This document shows, piece after piece, positions 40,207-53,116 of a stretch of DNA of 64,000 bases. The stretch spans positions 62,001 through 126,000 of the forward strand of contig NZ_JADEVO010000001.1 in the NCBI RefSeq assembly GCF_017114825.1, given 5' to 3'. The stretch is from Pseudomonas gregormendelii. Lineage in GTDB: Bacteria; Pseudomonadota; Gammaproteobacteria; Pseudomonadales; Pseudomonadaceae. The notes beneath the pieces are model-generated. The model searched no databases. It was not told the DNA's origin and saw only the letters and a list, made by a program, of their open reading frames with translations. Numbering within the stretch: position 1 is the stretch's first letter; each line of letters opens with the position of its first letter. Position numbers and translations under genes: made by a program.

Positions 40207-41420
40207 GCCTGCTTAATATCATCAAGCCGTACCCGTCGCCGATCATTACCGGGCGCGGCATCGATCTCGACTTCCCGATGCTCGCCGGGTGCCTGGCATT
40301 GCTGGGCCTGGGCCTGGTGATGATTGCCTCGGCGTCGACCGAAGTCGCTGCCGTACAGTCGGGCAGCGCCCTCTATTACATGATCCGCCACCTGATCTAT
40401 GTGGTGCTGGGCCTGGGCGCCTGCATCGTCACCATGATGATCCCGATCGCCACCTGGCAGCGCCTGGGCTGGCTGATGCTGATTGGCGCGTTCGGCTTGC
40501 TGGTGATGGTGATCATTCCCGGCATTGGCCGTGAAGTGAACGGTTCGATGCGCTGGATCGGCTTCAGCTTCTTCAACGTGCAGCCTTCCGAAATCGCCAA
40601 GGTGTTCGTGGTGATCTACCTCGCCGGCTACCTGGTGCGGCGCCAGAAAGAAGTACGTGAAAGCTGGATGGGCTTTTTCAAACCGTTCATCGTGCTGCTG
40701 CCGATGGCCGGCCTGTTGCTGATGGAACCGGACTTCGGTGCCACCGTCGTGATGATGGGTGCCGCTGCGGCCATGCTGTTTCTCGGCGGGGTCGGGTTGT
40801 TCCGCTTCCTGCTGATGGTGCTGCTGGCAGTCGGCGCAGTCGTGCTGCTGATCCAGATGCAGCCTTACCGGATGGCGCGTCTGACCAACTTTGCCGACCC
40901 ATGGGCTGACCAGTTTGGCGCCGGCTACCAGCTGTCCCAGGCGTTGATCGCTTTCGGTCGCGGCGAGTGGCTGGGCGTTGGCCTGGGCAACAGCGTGCAA
41001 AAGCAGTTTTACCTGCCGGAAGCCCACACCGACTTCGTGTTCTCGGTCCTGGCCGAAGAGCTGGGTGCGGTAGGTTCGCTGTTCACGGTTGCGCTGTTTG
41101 CCTTCGTCTGTGTGCGCGGGATGTACATCGGTTATTGGGCGGAAAAAGCCAAGCAGTTCTTTGCCGCCTACATCGCCTATGGCCTGTCGTTCCTGTGGAT
41201 CGGTCAATTCCTGATCAACATCGGCGTGAACGTCGGCCTGTTGCCAACCAAGGGCCTGACCCTGCCGTTCCTCAGCTATGGCGGCAGCTCGCTGGTGATC
41301 TGCTGTGCGTGCCTGGGCCTGCTGCTGCGCATCGAATGGGAGAGTCGAACCCATCTTGGCAGCGAAGAGATGGAATTCCAGGAAAGCGACTTCGCCGAGG
41401 AGCCGACCCATGGGCGCTAA
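40203..41420 (+). CDS. ftsW: septal peptidoglycan polymerase FtsW
   Basis: The 405-residue SEDS protein has ten membrane helices and the family motifs NGSMRWIGF, FNVQPSEIAKVFVVIYLAGYL in parts, PEAHTDFVFSVLAEELG and LPFLSYGGSSL. It polymerises septal glycan from lipid II together with FtsI. Four-base overlap with murD and an 11-base overlap with murG. Confidence 0.97.
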   Translation: MSLLNIIKPYPSPIITGRGIDLDFPMLAGCLALLGLGLVMIASASTEVAAVQSGSALYYMIRHLIYVVLGLGACIVTMMIPIATWQRLGWLMLIGAFGLLVMVIIPGIGREVNGSMRWIGFSFFNVQPSEIAKVFVVIYLAGYLVRRQKEVRESWMGFFKPFIVLLPMAGLLLMEPDFGATVVMMGAAAAMLFLGGVGLFRFLLMVLLAVGAVVLLIQMQPYRMARLTNFADPWADQFGAGYQLSQALIAFGRGEWLGVGLGNSVQKQFYLPEAHTDFVFSVLAEELGAVGSLFTVALFAFVCVRGMYIGYWAEKAKQFFAAYIAYGLSFLWIGQFLINIGVNVGLLPTKGLTLPFLSYGGSSLVICCACLGLLLRIEWESRTHLGSEEMEFQESDFAEEPTHGR

Positions 41421-42472
41421 CGTGCTGATCATGGCGGGCGGCACCGGTGGCCACGTGTTCCCGGCGCTGGCCTGTGCACGCGAGTTCCAGGCCCGCGGTT
41501 ATACCGTGCACTGGCTCGGCACCCCGCGTGGCATCGAGAACGAACTGGTACCGATGGCCGGTATCGAGCTGCACCGCATCAATGCCAGTGGTCTGCGTGG
41601 CAAGGGCAAGTTGTCGCTGCTCAAGGCTCCGATCATGTTGCTCAAGTCGGTCTGGCAGGCGCGGGCGATCATTCGCCAGCTGCAGCCGGTCTGCGTGGTC
41701 GGCTTTGGTGGCTATGTGACCGGTCCTGGTGGTGTTGCTGCCAAACTGGCCGGTGTGCCAGTGATCGTTCACGAGCAGAACGCGGTGGCCGGTACCGCCA
41801 ATCGGTTGCTGGTGCCGTTGGCCGCCCGGGTGTGTGAAGCCTTCCCCGACACCTTTACCCTGTCGGACAGCCGCCGTACCACTGGCAACCCGGTGCGTAC
41901 CGAACTGTTCCTCGAAACACCGCGTTCGGCCCTGGCCGGTCGCAAAGCGCGTTTGCTGATCCTGGGCGGAAGCCTGGGCGCAGAGCCATTGAACAAGTTG
42001 CTGCCTGAAGCCCTGGCCCAAGTCGCTGGCGACCTGCGCCCGGAAGTGTTCCATCAGGCTGGCAAAAACCACGATGAAGTGACTGCAGAGCGCTACCGCG
42101 CTGCCGGCGTCGAGGCGCAGGTGCAGCCTTTCATCAAAGACATGGCCCAAGCCTATGGCTGGGCCGACCTGGTGGTGTGCCGCGCAGGCGCGCTGACCAT
42201 CAGTGAACTGGCTGCCGCCGGTCTGCCCTCGATGCTGGTGCCTTTGCCCCATGCCATCGACGATCACCAGACCCGCAACGCCGATTATTTGGCCCGTGAA
42301 GGCGCTGCCTTCCTGATGCCACAAAGAACGACCGGCGCTGCGGATCTTGCCGCACGCCTGACAGAGGTCCTGATGCAACCGCAACGACTCAATGACATGG
42401 CCACCGCAGCCCGCCGCCTGGCCAAACCAGATGCTACCCGTAACGTTGTCGATACCTGCCTGGAGGTGGCCC

Positions 42473-42480
<8 letters not shown>
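41410..42480 (+). CDS. murG: UDP-GlcNAc:lipid I glycosyltransferase MurG
   Basis: The 356-residue GT-B enzyme makes lipid II at the inner leaflet. It has [12 protein letters not shown] at the N-terminus, [28 protein letters not shown] and the donor site [21 protein letters not shown] 41410 begins exactly at the GGTGGH domain; 8-base overlap with murC. Confidence 0.97.
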
Positions 42481-44886
<2,406 letters not shown>

Positions 44887-44890
44887 GACC

Positions 44891-45760
44891 ATGCAAGGCG
44901 CCCAGCTGAGACATCAGCCTCCCGCACCGCCCGGCCGTAAGCCGGTGCCGCGGGGTGCAAGCCGAATGGTGGCCAAAGAGCCGATGTCCGCGCGCCTGCC
45001 GAAAGCCAACTTCGGTTTTCTCAAAGCCCTGTTCTGGCCAGTGCTGCTGGTCGCCCTGGGTTTCGGTACTTACGAAGGTGCGCAGCGTTTGCTGCCTTAC
45101 GCTGACCGGCCGATTAGCAAGATCGCGGTACAAGGCGACCTGAGCTACATCAGCCAGCAAGCAGTGCAGCAGCGGATCGCCCCTTTTGTGGCGGCGAGCT
45201 TCTTCACCATCGACCTGGCGAGCATGCGTACCGAACTGGAGCAAATGCCCTGGATCGCCCACGCCGAAGTGCGGCGGGTATGGCCGGACCAGGTTGTGAT
45301 TCGCCTGGAAGAGCAGCTGCCGGTGGCCCGTTGGGGCGATGAGTCGTTGCTTAACAACCAGGGCCAGGCGTTCACCCCGCGTGAGCTGGCGAACTACGAA
45401 CACCTGCCACAGCTGTTCGGTCCACAACGGGCCCAGCAGCAGGTGATGCAGCAGTACCAGGTGCTGAGCCAGATGCTCAGGCCGTTGGGCTTCTCGATTG
45501 CACGGCTGGAACTGCGTGAACGCGGCAGCTGGTTCCTGACCACCGGAGCCGGCAGTGCAGGCCCAGGCATCGAGTTGCTGCTGGGACGCGGCAACCTGTT
45601 GGAAAAGATGCGCCGTTTTATCGCCATCTATGACAAGACGCTTAAAGAACAGATTACGAACATTGCGCGCATCGATCTGCGCTACGCCAACGGCCTCGCT
45701 GTTGGCTGGCGGGAACCTGCAGCGCCCACGACAGCCCAACCCGCTGTCGCGAAGAATTAA
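44891..45760 (+). CDS. ftsQ: cell division protein FtsQ
   Basis: The 289-residue bitopic protein has a basic cytoplasmic tail, one membrane helix (about 41-60, [18 protein letters not shown]), a POTRA domain starting [14 protein letters not shown], and a beta domain with LPQLFGPQ. It recruits FtsB/FtsL to the divisome. Confidence 0.95.
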   Translation: MQGAQLRHQPPAPPGRKPVPRGASRMVAKEPMSARLPKANFGFLKALFWPVLLVALGFGTYEGAQRLLPYADRPISKIAVQGDLSYISQQAVQQRIAPFVAASFFTIDLASMRTELEQMPWIAHAEVRRVWPDQVVIRLEEQLPVARWGDESLLNNQGQAFTPRELANYEHLPQLFGPQRAQQQVMQQYQVLSQMLRPLGFSIARLELRERGSWFLTTGAGSAGPGIELLLGRGNLLEKMRRFIAIYDKTLKEQITNIARIDLRYANGLAVGWREPAAPTTAQPAVAKN

Positions 45761-45775
45761 GAAGAGGCAGGACCC

Positions 45776-47035
45776 ATGGCAAACGTGCAAAGCGGCAAAA
45801 TGATCGTCGGTCTGGATATCGGCACTTCCAAGGTGGTGGCGCTGGTCGGCGAGGTCGCGGACGATGGCACGCTGGAAATCGTCGGGATAGGTACGCACCC
45901 TTCCCGTGGCCTGAAAAAAGGCGTGGTGGTGAACATCGAGTCCACCGTGCAATCGATCCAGCGCGCAATCGAAGAAGCGCAGCTGATGGCCGGTTGCCGG
46001 ATCCACTCGGCGTTCGTCGGCGTGGCGGGTAATCACATCCGCAGCCTGAACTCCCACGGCATCGTGGCGATTCGTGATCGCGAAGTCAGCTCCGCCGACC
46101 TCGAGCGGGTTCTTGACGCTGCCCAGGCCGTGGCGATCCCGGCTGACCAGCGTGTGCTGCACACCCTGCCTCAGGACTACGTGATCGATAACCAGGAAGG
46201 CGTACGTGAGCCCCTGGGTATGTCCGGCGTCCGTCTGGAAGCCAAGGTCCACGTGGTCACCTGCGCCGTCAACGCTGCTCAGAACATCGAGAAGTGCGTG
46301 CGTCGCTGCGGCCTGGAAATCGACGACATCATTCTCGAGCAACTGGCTTCGGCCTATTCGGTCCTGACCGACGACGAGAAAGAGCTGGGCGTGTGCCTGG
46401 TCGACATTGGCGGCGGCACCACCGACATCGCCATCTTCACCGAAGGTGCGATCCGTCACACCGCAGTGATCCCGATTGCGGGCGACCAGGTGACCAACGA
46501 CATCGCCATGGCGTTGCGCACACCGACCCAGTACGCCGAAGAAATCAAGATCCGCTACGCCTGCGCCCTGGCCAAGCTGGCCGGTGCTGGCGAGACCATC
46601 AAGGTGCCAAGCGTTGGCGACCGGCCACCGCGCGAGCTGTCCCGCCAGGCCCTGGCCGAAGTGGTCGAGCCGCGTTACGACGAACTCTTCACCCTGATCC
46701 AGGCCGAGCTGCGTCGCAGCGGTTACGAAGACCTGATCCCGGCCGGCATCGTGCTGACCGGTGGCACCTCGAAAATGGAAGGCGCGGTCGAACTGGCCGA
46801 GGAAATTTTCCACATGCCGGTCCGCCTGGGCGTGCCGCATGGCGTCAAGGGCCTGGATGACGTGGTGCGCAACCCGATCTATTCCACTGGCGTTGGCCTG
46901 TTGATGTACGGCCTGCAGAAGCAGTCTGACGGGATTTCGTTCTCGGGCATCAGTAGCCGCGACGGCTATAGCAATGAAGAAGCCAAACCTGCCTTGCTCG
47001 ATCGCATCAAGAGCTGGGTACAAGGCAACTTCTAA
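45776..47035 (+). CDS. ftsA: cell division protein FtsA
   Basis: The 419-residue actin-like ATPase has MIVGLDIGTSKVVALVGEV, the 1C domain, GVCLVDIGGGTTDIAIF and IVLTGGTSKMEGA. The C-terminal amphipathic helix (LLDRIKSWVQGNF) tethers FtsZ filaments to the membrane. 73 bases separate it from ftsZ. Confidence 0.97.
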   Translation: MANVQSGKMIVGLDIGTSKVVALVGEVADDGTLEIVGIGTHPSRGLKKGVVVNIESTVQSIQRAIEEAQLMAGCRIHSAFVGVAGNHIRSLNSHGIVAIRDREVSSADLERVLDAAQAVAIPADQRVLHTLPQDYVIDNQEGVREPLGMSGVRLEAKVHVVTCAVNAAQNIEKCVRRCGLEIDDIILEQLASAYSVLTDDEKELGVCLVDIGGGTTDIAIFTEGAIRHTAVIPIAGDQVTNDIAMALRTPTQYAEEIKIRYACALAKLAGAGETIKVPSVGDRPPRELSRQALAEVVEPRYDELFTLIQAELRRSGYEDLIPAGIVLTGGTSKMEGAVELAEEIFHMPVRLGVPHGVKGLDDVVRNPIYSTGVGLLMYGLQKQSDGISFSGISSRDGYSNEEAKPALLDRIKSWVQGNF

Positions 47036-47108
47036 AGAATTACGCAGCACCGCACGACCGCAACAAACGCAGTAGGCGAAAAAACTAGAGAATGTAAGGA
47101 GAGGGAAA

Positions 47109-48302
47109 ATGTTCGAACTCGTAGACAACATCCCCGCAAGCCCGGTTATTAAAGTTATCGGTGTTGGCGGAGGCGGCGGCAACGCTGTCAACCATATGGC
47201 CAAGAGCAACATTGAAGGCGTCGAATTCATTTGCGCTAACACTGATGCCCAAGCGCTGAAAAGCGTCGGCGCGCGGACCATCCTGCAATTGGGCACAGCC
47301 GTGACCAAGGGCCTCGGCGCTGGCGCCAATCCGGAAGTCGGCCGTCAAGCCGCGCTGGAAGACCGCGAGCGTATTGCTGAAGTGCTGCAAGGCACCAACA
47401 TGTTGTTCATCACCACCGGCATGGGCGGCGGTACCGGTACCGGTGCGGCCCCGATCATTGCCGAAGTGGCCAAGGAAATGGGGATTCTGACGGTTGCTGT
47501 CGTGACCCGTCCGTTCCCTTTCGAAGGCCGCAAGCGCATGCAGATCGCCGACGAAGGTATCCGTCTGCTGTCTGAAAGCGTCGACTCGTTGATCACCATC
47601 CCCAACGAGAAGCTGCTGACCATCCTCGGCAAGGACGCAAGCCTGTTGTCGGCTTTCGCCAAGGCTGACGATGTACTGGCGGGTGCCGTTCGCGGTATCT
47701 CCGACATCATCAAGCGTCCCGGCATGATCAACGTCGACTTTGCCGACGTACGTACCGTGATGAGCGAAATGGGCATGGCGATGATGGGCACTGGCTGCGC
47801 CAGCGGTCCGAACCGTGCACGCGAGGCCACCGAAGCGGCCATTCGCAACCCGTTGCTGGAAGACGTGAACCTGCAAGGTGCACGCGGCATCCTGGTGAAC
47901 ATCACCGCCGGTCCTGACCTGTCCCTGGGTGAGTACTCCGACGTGGGTAGCATCATCGAAGCCTTCGCTTCCGAGCACGCCATGGTCAAGGTCGGTACCG
48001 TTATCGATCCGGACATGCGCGACGAGCTGCACGTGACTGTAGTAGCGACCGGCCTGGGCGCGAAAATCGAGAAGCCGGTGAAGGTCATCGACAACACCAT
48101 GCACACCTCCGTGACCTCGCAGCCACAGCAACACGCGCCCGCTCGTCAGGAAGCTCCTGCCGTGAACTACCGTGATCTGGACCGTCCGACCGTCATGCGC
48201 AACCAGGCCCAGGCCGGTGCAGCGACTGCCGCGAAGATGAATCCGCAAGATGACCTGGACTACCTGGACATCCCGGCCTTCCTGCGTCGTCAGGCCGATT
48301 GA
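47109..48302 (+). CDS. ftsZ: cell division GTPase FtsZ
   Basis: The 397-residue tubulin homologue has the GTP loop GMGGGTGTG (104-112), NVDFADVRTVM, a variable Gln/Ala-rich linker (about 320-380) and the conserved C-terminal peptide DYLDIPAFLRRQAD that binds FtsA and ZipA. AAGGAGAGGG lies upstream of the ATG. Confidence 0.98.
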   Translation: MFELVDNIPASPVIKVIGVGGGGGNAVNHMAKSNIEGVEFICANTDAQALKSVGARTILQLGTAVTKGLGAGANPEVGRQAALEDRERIAEVLQGTNMLFITTGMGGGTGTGAAPIIAEVAKEMGILTVAVVTRPFPFEGRKRMQIADEGIRLLSESVDSLITIPNEKLLTILGKDASLLSAFAKADDVLAGAVRGISDIIKRPGMINVDFADVRTVMSEMGMAMMGTGCASGPNRAREATEAAIRNPLLEDVNLQGARGILVNITAGPDLSLGEYSDVGSIIEAFASEHAMVKVGTVIDPDMRDELHVTVVATGLGAKIEKPVKVIDNTMHTSVTSQPQQHAPARQEAPAVNYRDLDRPTVMRNQAQAGAATAAKMNPQDDLDYLDIPAFLRRQAD

Positions 48303-48329
48303 TGGAATGTATCAGGGCTATGAAGGTGA

Positions 48330-48362
48330 TTGGTGTTCAGCAAAGGTCTGGTCTGCTATTAT
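48330..48362 (+). promoter_or_regulatory. candidate lpxC promoter
   Basis: A good -10 TATTAT (48357-48362) lies 53 bases before lpxC. The -35 is poor (GTTCAG, 48335-48340, 16-base spacer). The 112-base gap supports a separate lpxC promoter. Confidence 0.4.
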
Positions 48363-48378
48363 CGCCAGCCTTTGTTGA

Positions 48379-49326
<948 letters not shown>

Positions 49327-49347
49327 GTAAAAACCTCTCTAGTTTTT

Positions 49348-49376
49348 AAGGGCTGCCTTCGGGTGGCCTTTTTTTA
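49348..49376 (+). terminator. intrinsic terminator after lpxC
   Basis: GGCTGCC-TTCG-GGTGGCC is a stem capped by a stable TTCG loop and followed by T7, 22 bases after the lpxC stop. Confidence 0.85.
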
Positions 49377-49447
49377 TGGCTCTTAACAAACATTTCGTTG
49401 CTTGATCCGGCGTCATCGCGAGCAGGCCTGACGGGGCAGCGAAACCA

Positions 49448-50956
49448 TCAACTGCCTGCCACTACCCGATTGCGCCCCTGCTCCTTGGCCTGATACAGCG
49501 CCTTGTCCGCTGCAAACAGCAGTTGCTCCAGGGTCACATCCGTCTGGGTAGTCCAGGTGCTGATACCGATACTGACGGTCATGGGTAGCTCGTCTCCCTC
49601 CGTCTTCGGCAACTGTTGCACCGCCATCCGGATCTTTTCGGCAATCTGCCGGGCACCCGTGCTGTCAGTTTCCGCCAGGATCACCGAAAACTCCTCGCCA
49701 CCGTAGCGCGCCACCAGGTCCGCAGGACGCCGTACATTGGCCGCGATTACCTTGGCGATCGTGCGCAAGGCCTCGTCCCCGCCTTGATGCCCATGACGGT
49801 CATTGAAGGCCTTGAAGTGATCGGCGTCGATCATCAGCACCGACAGCGGCTGGCCTGAGCGTTGTGCGCGAAACCATTCGTGGCGCAGGGTCAGGTCAAG
49901 GATCCGGCGGTTGGCGACCCCGGTCAGGGAATCGGTGGCGGCCAGTTGCGCCAGTTCCTGTTCGGCTTGATGGCGCAAACGCAGTTCCCGACACAGCAAC
50001 CAGCTAAGCCACAGCAAGCCAATGCACAGCACGCCCGTAGCCCCGCTGATCACCAGCGCCGTGCGCCGCCAGGCGGCAAACACGTCGTTGCCGGACAGCG
50101 CGACGATGACCGTCAGCGGCAGATTACCAACCCGGGAAAAGGTATAGAGGCGTTGCCGGCCATCGATACTCGAAACGCTCTCGAAGCTGCCACTGCCTTC
50201 GCGCAGGATGCGCACGACATTGGGGCGGGTGGCGAAGCTCTTGCCGATCGAGTCATGCTCCAGGTAGGGCTTCTGCGCCAGGAGGATGCCTGCGTCGTCG
50301 ATGATGTTCAGCGTGCTGTCGCTGCCGATGTACAGGCTGTTGAACAGCTGGTCGAAGTAGGTCAGGCGCATTGATGCCACGGCTACTCCCAGGAACTCCC
50401 CGGTCGACGAGGCAATACGACGGCTGAAGCTGATTCGCCATTCATTGCTGTCCTCGCAATCGCAGCGGGGCTTGAACGGGCGACTGATGTACATGCCGCT
50501 GCCGGTGTTGGTGACGTGGGCCTGAAAGTAGTCGCGGTCGGCGAAATTTCCTGGCCGGGGCTCTATCAGGGATGAGTCGGCGAGGACCTCGCCATGCTTG
50601 TCGAGTAGCAGGATATCGCCTTTGAATCGGGCCGTGGTGGAGCGGTCGAACAGCACCAGGTGGCGGATCTGCGGTGAGACCTGGCGCAGGTCGTCCCGTT
50701 GCGCGGCAGCGATCAGGCCTTGCAGGGTCATGTCGTAGAGCTCGACGGTGCGCAACACGTCGGCATCGATGAGTTGCGCAATGGTGGTTGCGCTGCGGGT
50801 GGCGGTCTCCTTCGCTCCGGCATGTTCGCGGATCAGCAGGAAGGTGACGATGCCGAGAATCGCGATGACCGTCAGGGTGCTGCCGAGGATCACCATGAGT
50901 TCAGGTCGACCGGTCTTGCCTGAAAATTGAGGGAGGCGACTGGCGGTCATGGGCAT
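49448..50956 (-). CDS. membrane diguanylate cyclase with periplasmic Cache-type sensor
   Basis: The 502-residue protein has membrane helices at about 20-40 and 300-322 enclosing a periplasmic Cache-like sensor, then a GGDEF domain (about 340-500). The active site is GGEEF and an inhibitory I-site RPAD lies five residues before it, so product inhibition is expected. It makes cyclic di-GMP. The signal is unknown; VRILREGSGSFESVSSIDG is typical of such dCache sensors. ATG 50956 has a second ATG two codons later. The gap to lpxC holds a REP fragment near 49414. Confidence 0.88.
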   Translation of the reverse strand: MPMTASRLPQFSGKTGRPELMVILGSTLTVIAILGIVTFLLIREHAGAKETATRSATTIAQLIDADVLRTVELYDMTLQGLIAAAQRDDLRQVSPQIRHLVLFDRSTTARFKGDILLLDKHGEVLADSSLIEPRPGNFADRDYFQAHVTNTGSGMYISRPFKPRCDCEDSNEWRISFSRRIASSTGEFLGVAVASMRLTYFDQLFNSLYIGSDSTLNIIDDAGILLAQKPYLEHDSIGKSFATRPNVVRILREGSGSFESVSSIDGRQRLYTFSRVGNLPLTVIVALSGNDVFAAWRRTALVISGATGVLCIGLLWLSWLLCRELRLRHQAEQELAQLAATDSLTGVANRRILDLTLRHEWFRAQRSGQPLSVLMIDADHFKAFNDRHGHQGGDEALRTIAKVIAANVRRPADLVARYGGEEFSVILAETDSTGARQIAEKIRMAVQQLPKTEGDELPMTVSIGISTWTTQTDVTLEQLLFAADKALYQAKEQGRNRVVAGS

Positions 50957-50985
50957 GAGGTCTGCGTGAACTTCGGTTGGGCATT

Positions 50986-51085
50986 TGTAGGAGCGAGCTT
51001 GCTCGTGAAGAACGTCGAGGCATCGCGTTGTTCCAGACAGCCTGCGTTATCGTTAACGTTTTTCGCGAGCGAGCTCGCTCCTACA
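50986..51085. repeat. REPIN of the TGTAGGAGCGAGC family
   Basis: TGTAGGAGCGAGCTTGCTCG at 50986 and its inverted copy ending CTCGCTCCTACA at 51085 enclose about 60 bases including ATCGTTAACG. It is the same element type as at 8927-9025. Confidence 0.88.
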
Positions 51086-51146
51086 GAGTTAAGCAGGTAG
51101 TGGACCGTTTTGCCTATCGTTGCACTTATTGCAAGAATTGGCAGGC

Positions 51147-51174
51147 GAAAAAAAGCCGCTGATAGCAGCGGCTT
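51147..51174 (-). terminator. intrinsic terminator of the small secreted-protein gene
   Basis: AAGCCGCTG and CAGCGGCTT flank ATAG, with a run of T residues on the minus strand after the stem. Confidence 0.85.
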
Positions 51175-51239
51175 GAAGACAACTTTTCAAAGGGAAGAGC
51201 CGATGAAAAGTGTCGAGGGAAATAGAATTCTGCAGCGGG

Positions 51240-51464
51240 TCAGCTGTCTTTCCCGGCCTCGGGCTGGGCGTGGAGCGTCGATGCTTGCGGGGTCTGGCCA
51301 GCGTCCTGAGCCTTGGCCGTCATCTCACCCTGATAGGCTTCGAACGCCGCAGCGCGTTCAGCGTTGCGGGTGGCGAAGGTCAGGGACTCTTCAGCCATGG
51401 CGAGTGGGGAAAGGAACAATGAGGACAAAACGAAAGCGCTGGCAATACCCATGGAGTTGGACAT
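51240..51464 (-). CDS. small secreted protein of unknown function
   Basis: A 74-residue product from ATG 51464 with AGAAGG upstream. Residues 1-23 are a signal peptide (ending PLAMA-EES). The mature part of about 51 residues is charged and helical (FATRNAERAAAFEAYQGEM) with no cysteine. It resembles in layout the short PtrA-N-terminal-type proteins that lie near metal-responsive two-component genes in pseudomonads; that resemblance is from memory and weak. It is downstream of the RND/two-component operon on the same strand, about 290 bases away, and has its own terminator. Confidence 0.65.
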   Translation of the reverse strand: MSNSMGIASAFVLSSLFLSPLAMAEESLTFATRNAERAAAFEAYQGEMTAKAQDAGQTPQASTLHAQPEAGKDS

Positions 51465-51622
51465 CTTTAAAACCTTCTTGCTTGGCAAGTGCTGTTTGGT
51501 GGCGCAAAGATAAGGCTGAACGGGGAGGGGAAAAAGAGTGGATTCGTGAAAGGACTGTTGCGTATTTGGCAAAAATAGCCGTTGCTTGGCGTGTGCCTGT
51601 TACCGCCGGAGTGCGGGGGCCC

Positions 51623-51702
51623 GCATCGCGAGCAGGCTCACTCCCACAATTGATTTCAAAGTGTTGGGGAAAATCCCTGTGGGAGTGCCCCTGCTCGCGA
51701 TT
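51623..51702. repeat. REP pair (ATCGCGAGCAGGCTC class)
   Basis: ATCGCGAGCAGGCTCACTCCCACA and TGTGGGAGTGCCCCTGCTCGCGAT are imperfect inverted copies around about 30 bases, directly after the histidine kinase gene. Confidence 0.8.
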
Positions 51703-51751
51703 GCGGCGGGTCAGGCCGTATATTTTCAGCGGGAAGAACCCAGCTGGCGTA

Positions 51752-53116
51752 TCAGATGGGCAGGTGAATCCCGAACGTATTCACGCCCTCATCACTGCGC
51801 GCAAACACATCCCCGCCATGCATCAGGGCAATGGCCTTGACGATCGCCAGCCCCAAGCCATGGTTGTTCCCGCTGTTGCTGCGCGAAGCATCAACCCGGT
51901 AGAAGCGCTCGAACAGGCGCGGCAGGTGCTCGCTGGCGATCGGCGCGCCCGGGTTGGCCACGCCAATGCTGACCTGATGAGCCTGGGCTTCGATGCGCAC
52001 AAGGATCACCTGCCCGGGCTCCGTGTGCTGCACGGCATTACTCAACAAGTTGATGAGCGCCCGGCGCAGGTGTGCGATCTCGATTCGCACCTGCGCGTCG
52101 CCGCTGACCTGGACCTCAACCTGAGCGTCCTCGAGGATGAAATCCAGGTACTCCAGGGTGGTCGCCACTTCACCCGCCAGTGAGGTCGAAGTCAGTTTGG
52201 TGGCCTTGCTGCCCTGGTCGGCACTGGCCAGGAACAACATGTCGTTGATGATCGAGCGCAGTCGCTCCAGTTCCTCGAGGTTCGATTGCAGCACTTCGAA
52301 GTAATGTTCCGCCGACCTTCCGCGAGTCAGCGCGACCTGGGTCTGGCCGATCAGGTTGGTCAGTGGCGAGCGCAATTCATGGGCCACGTCGGCATTGAAG
52401 GACTCAAGGCGTGAGTAGGCCTGCTCGACCCGCTCCAGCGTCGAATTGAATGAGCTGACGAACTGGTTCAGCTCCGGCGGCAGCGGCGACAGTTGCAACC
52501 GGGCGGATAGAAGTGGCGGCGCCAGGCGTTGGGCTTCCTGGGATAATTTGATCAGGGGTTTGAGGCCGATGCGTGCCACCCAATAGCCAAGCGCAGAAGC
52601 CAGCAGCACGCCAACGATCGCCAGGCTGATCAGCGCGATCAGCAAGTGGTGCTGCGTCTGGAAAAAGGTTTCGGTGTCGATGCCGATCATGAAGCGCAGC
52701 GCGGGACGCTGGTCCTTGGCGGGAAACTGACTGACCAACACCTTGAGTGGATAAGGCTGGTCCGGCAGCTTCAGGTCGCGCATGCCCAGGGGGCCTTGGG
52801 CAAAGGCGCGGATCCGGGGCGTGAGCTCGCCGTATTCATAGTGGGGATCGCCGCTGATGATCCAGAAGCGTATGCGCTTGTCTTCCTCGCCCAGCAGCTT
52901 GAGCTTGTTGTTGATCTTCACCCAGTGCTCGGGCGTGCCGTAACGTCCGACGGTGGATTCGAGCACGCTGTAGCGCGCATCCAGTTCGGCTTCGGGCAGC
53001 AGGCCCAGGCCCTTGTCGACCTGCTGGTACAAGGCCCCGCCAATCAACAGGAACACCAGCAACGCCACCAGCGTGAACATGCCACTGAGGCGCAGGGCGA
53101 TCGAGTTACTGGACAC
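51752..53116 (-). CDS. heavy-metal-type sensor histidine kinase (CopS/CzcS-like)
   Basis: The 454-residue kinase has two membrane helices (about 10-30 and 158-180) flanking a periplasmic sensor, a HAMP region, the H-box NADVAHELRSPL (His246), and ATPase boxes ending GNNHGLGLAIVKAI. GTG 53116 has GGAGAG just upstream and overlaps the response regulator gene by 11 bases, so it is co-translated with it. The sensor's ligand is unknown; the family often senses Cu, Zn or Cd, but the linked pump suggests it may respond to other agents. Confidence 0.9.
   Translation of the reverse strand: MSSNSIALRLSGMFTLVALLVFLLIGGALYQQVDKGLGLLPEAELDARYSVLESTVGRYGTPEHWVKINNKLKLLGEEDKRIRFWIISGDPHYEYGELTPRIRAFAQGPLGMRDLKLPDQPYPLKVLVSQFPAKDQRPALRFMIGIDTETFFQTQHHLLIALISLAIVGVLLASALGYWVARIGLKPLIKLSQEAQRLAPPLLSARLQLSPLPPELNQFVSSFNSTLERVEQAYSRLESFNADVAHELRSPLTNLIGQTQVALTRGRSAEHYFEVLQSNLEELERLRSIINDMLFLASADQGSKATKLTSTSLAGEVATTLEYLDFILEDAQVEVQVSGDAQVRIEIAHLRRALINLLSNAVQHTEPGQVILVRIEAQAHQVSIGVANPGAPIASEHLPRLFERFYRVDASRSNSGNNHGLGLAIVKAIALMHGGDVFARSDEGVNTFGIHLPI

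Noticed and set aside
49414..49427. ATCGCGAGCAGGCC after lpxC as a REP element
   Set aside because: Only a short fragment of a REP without its partner; too little to list separately.
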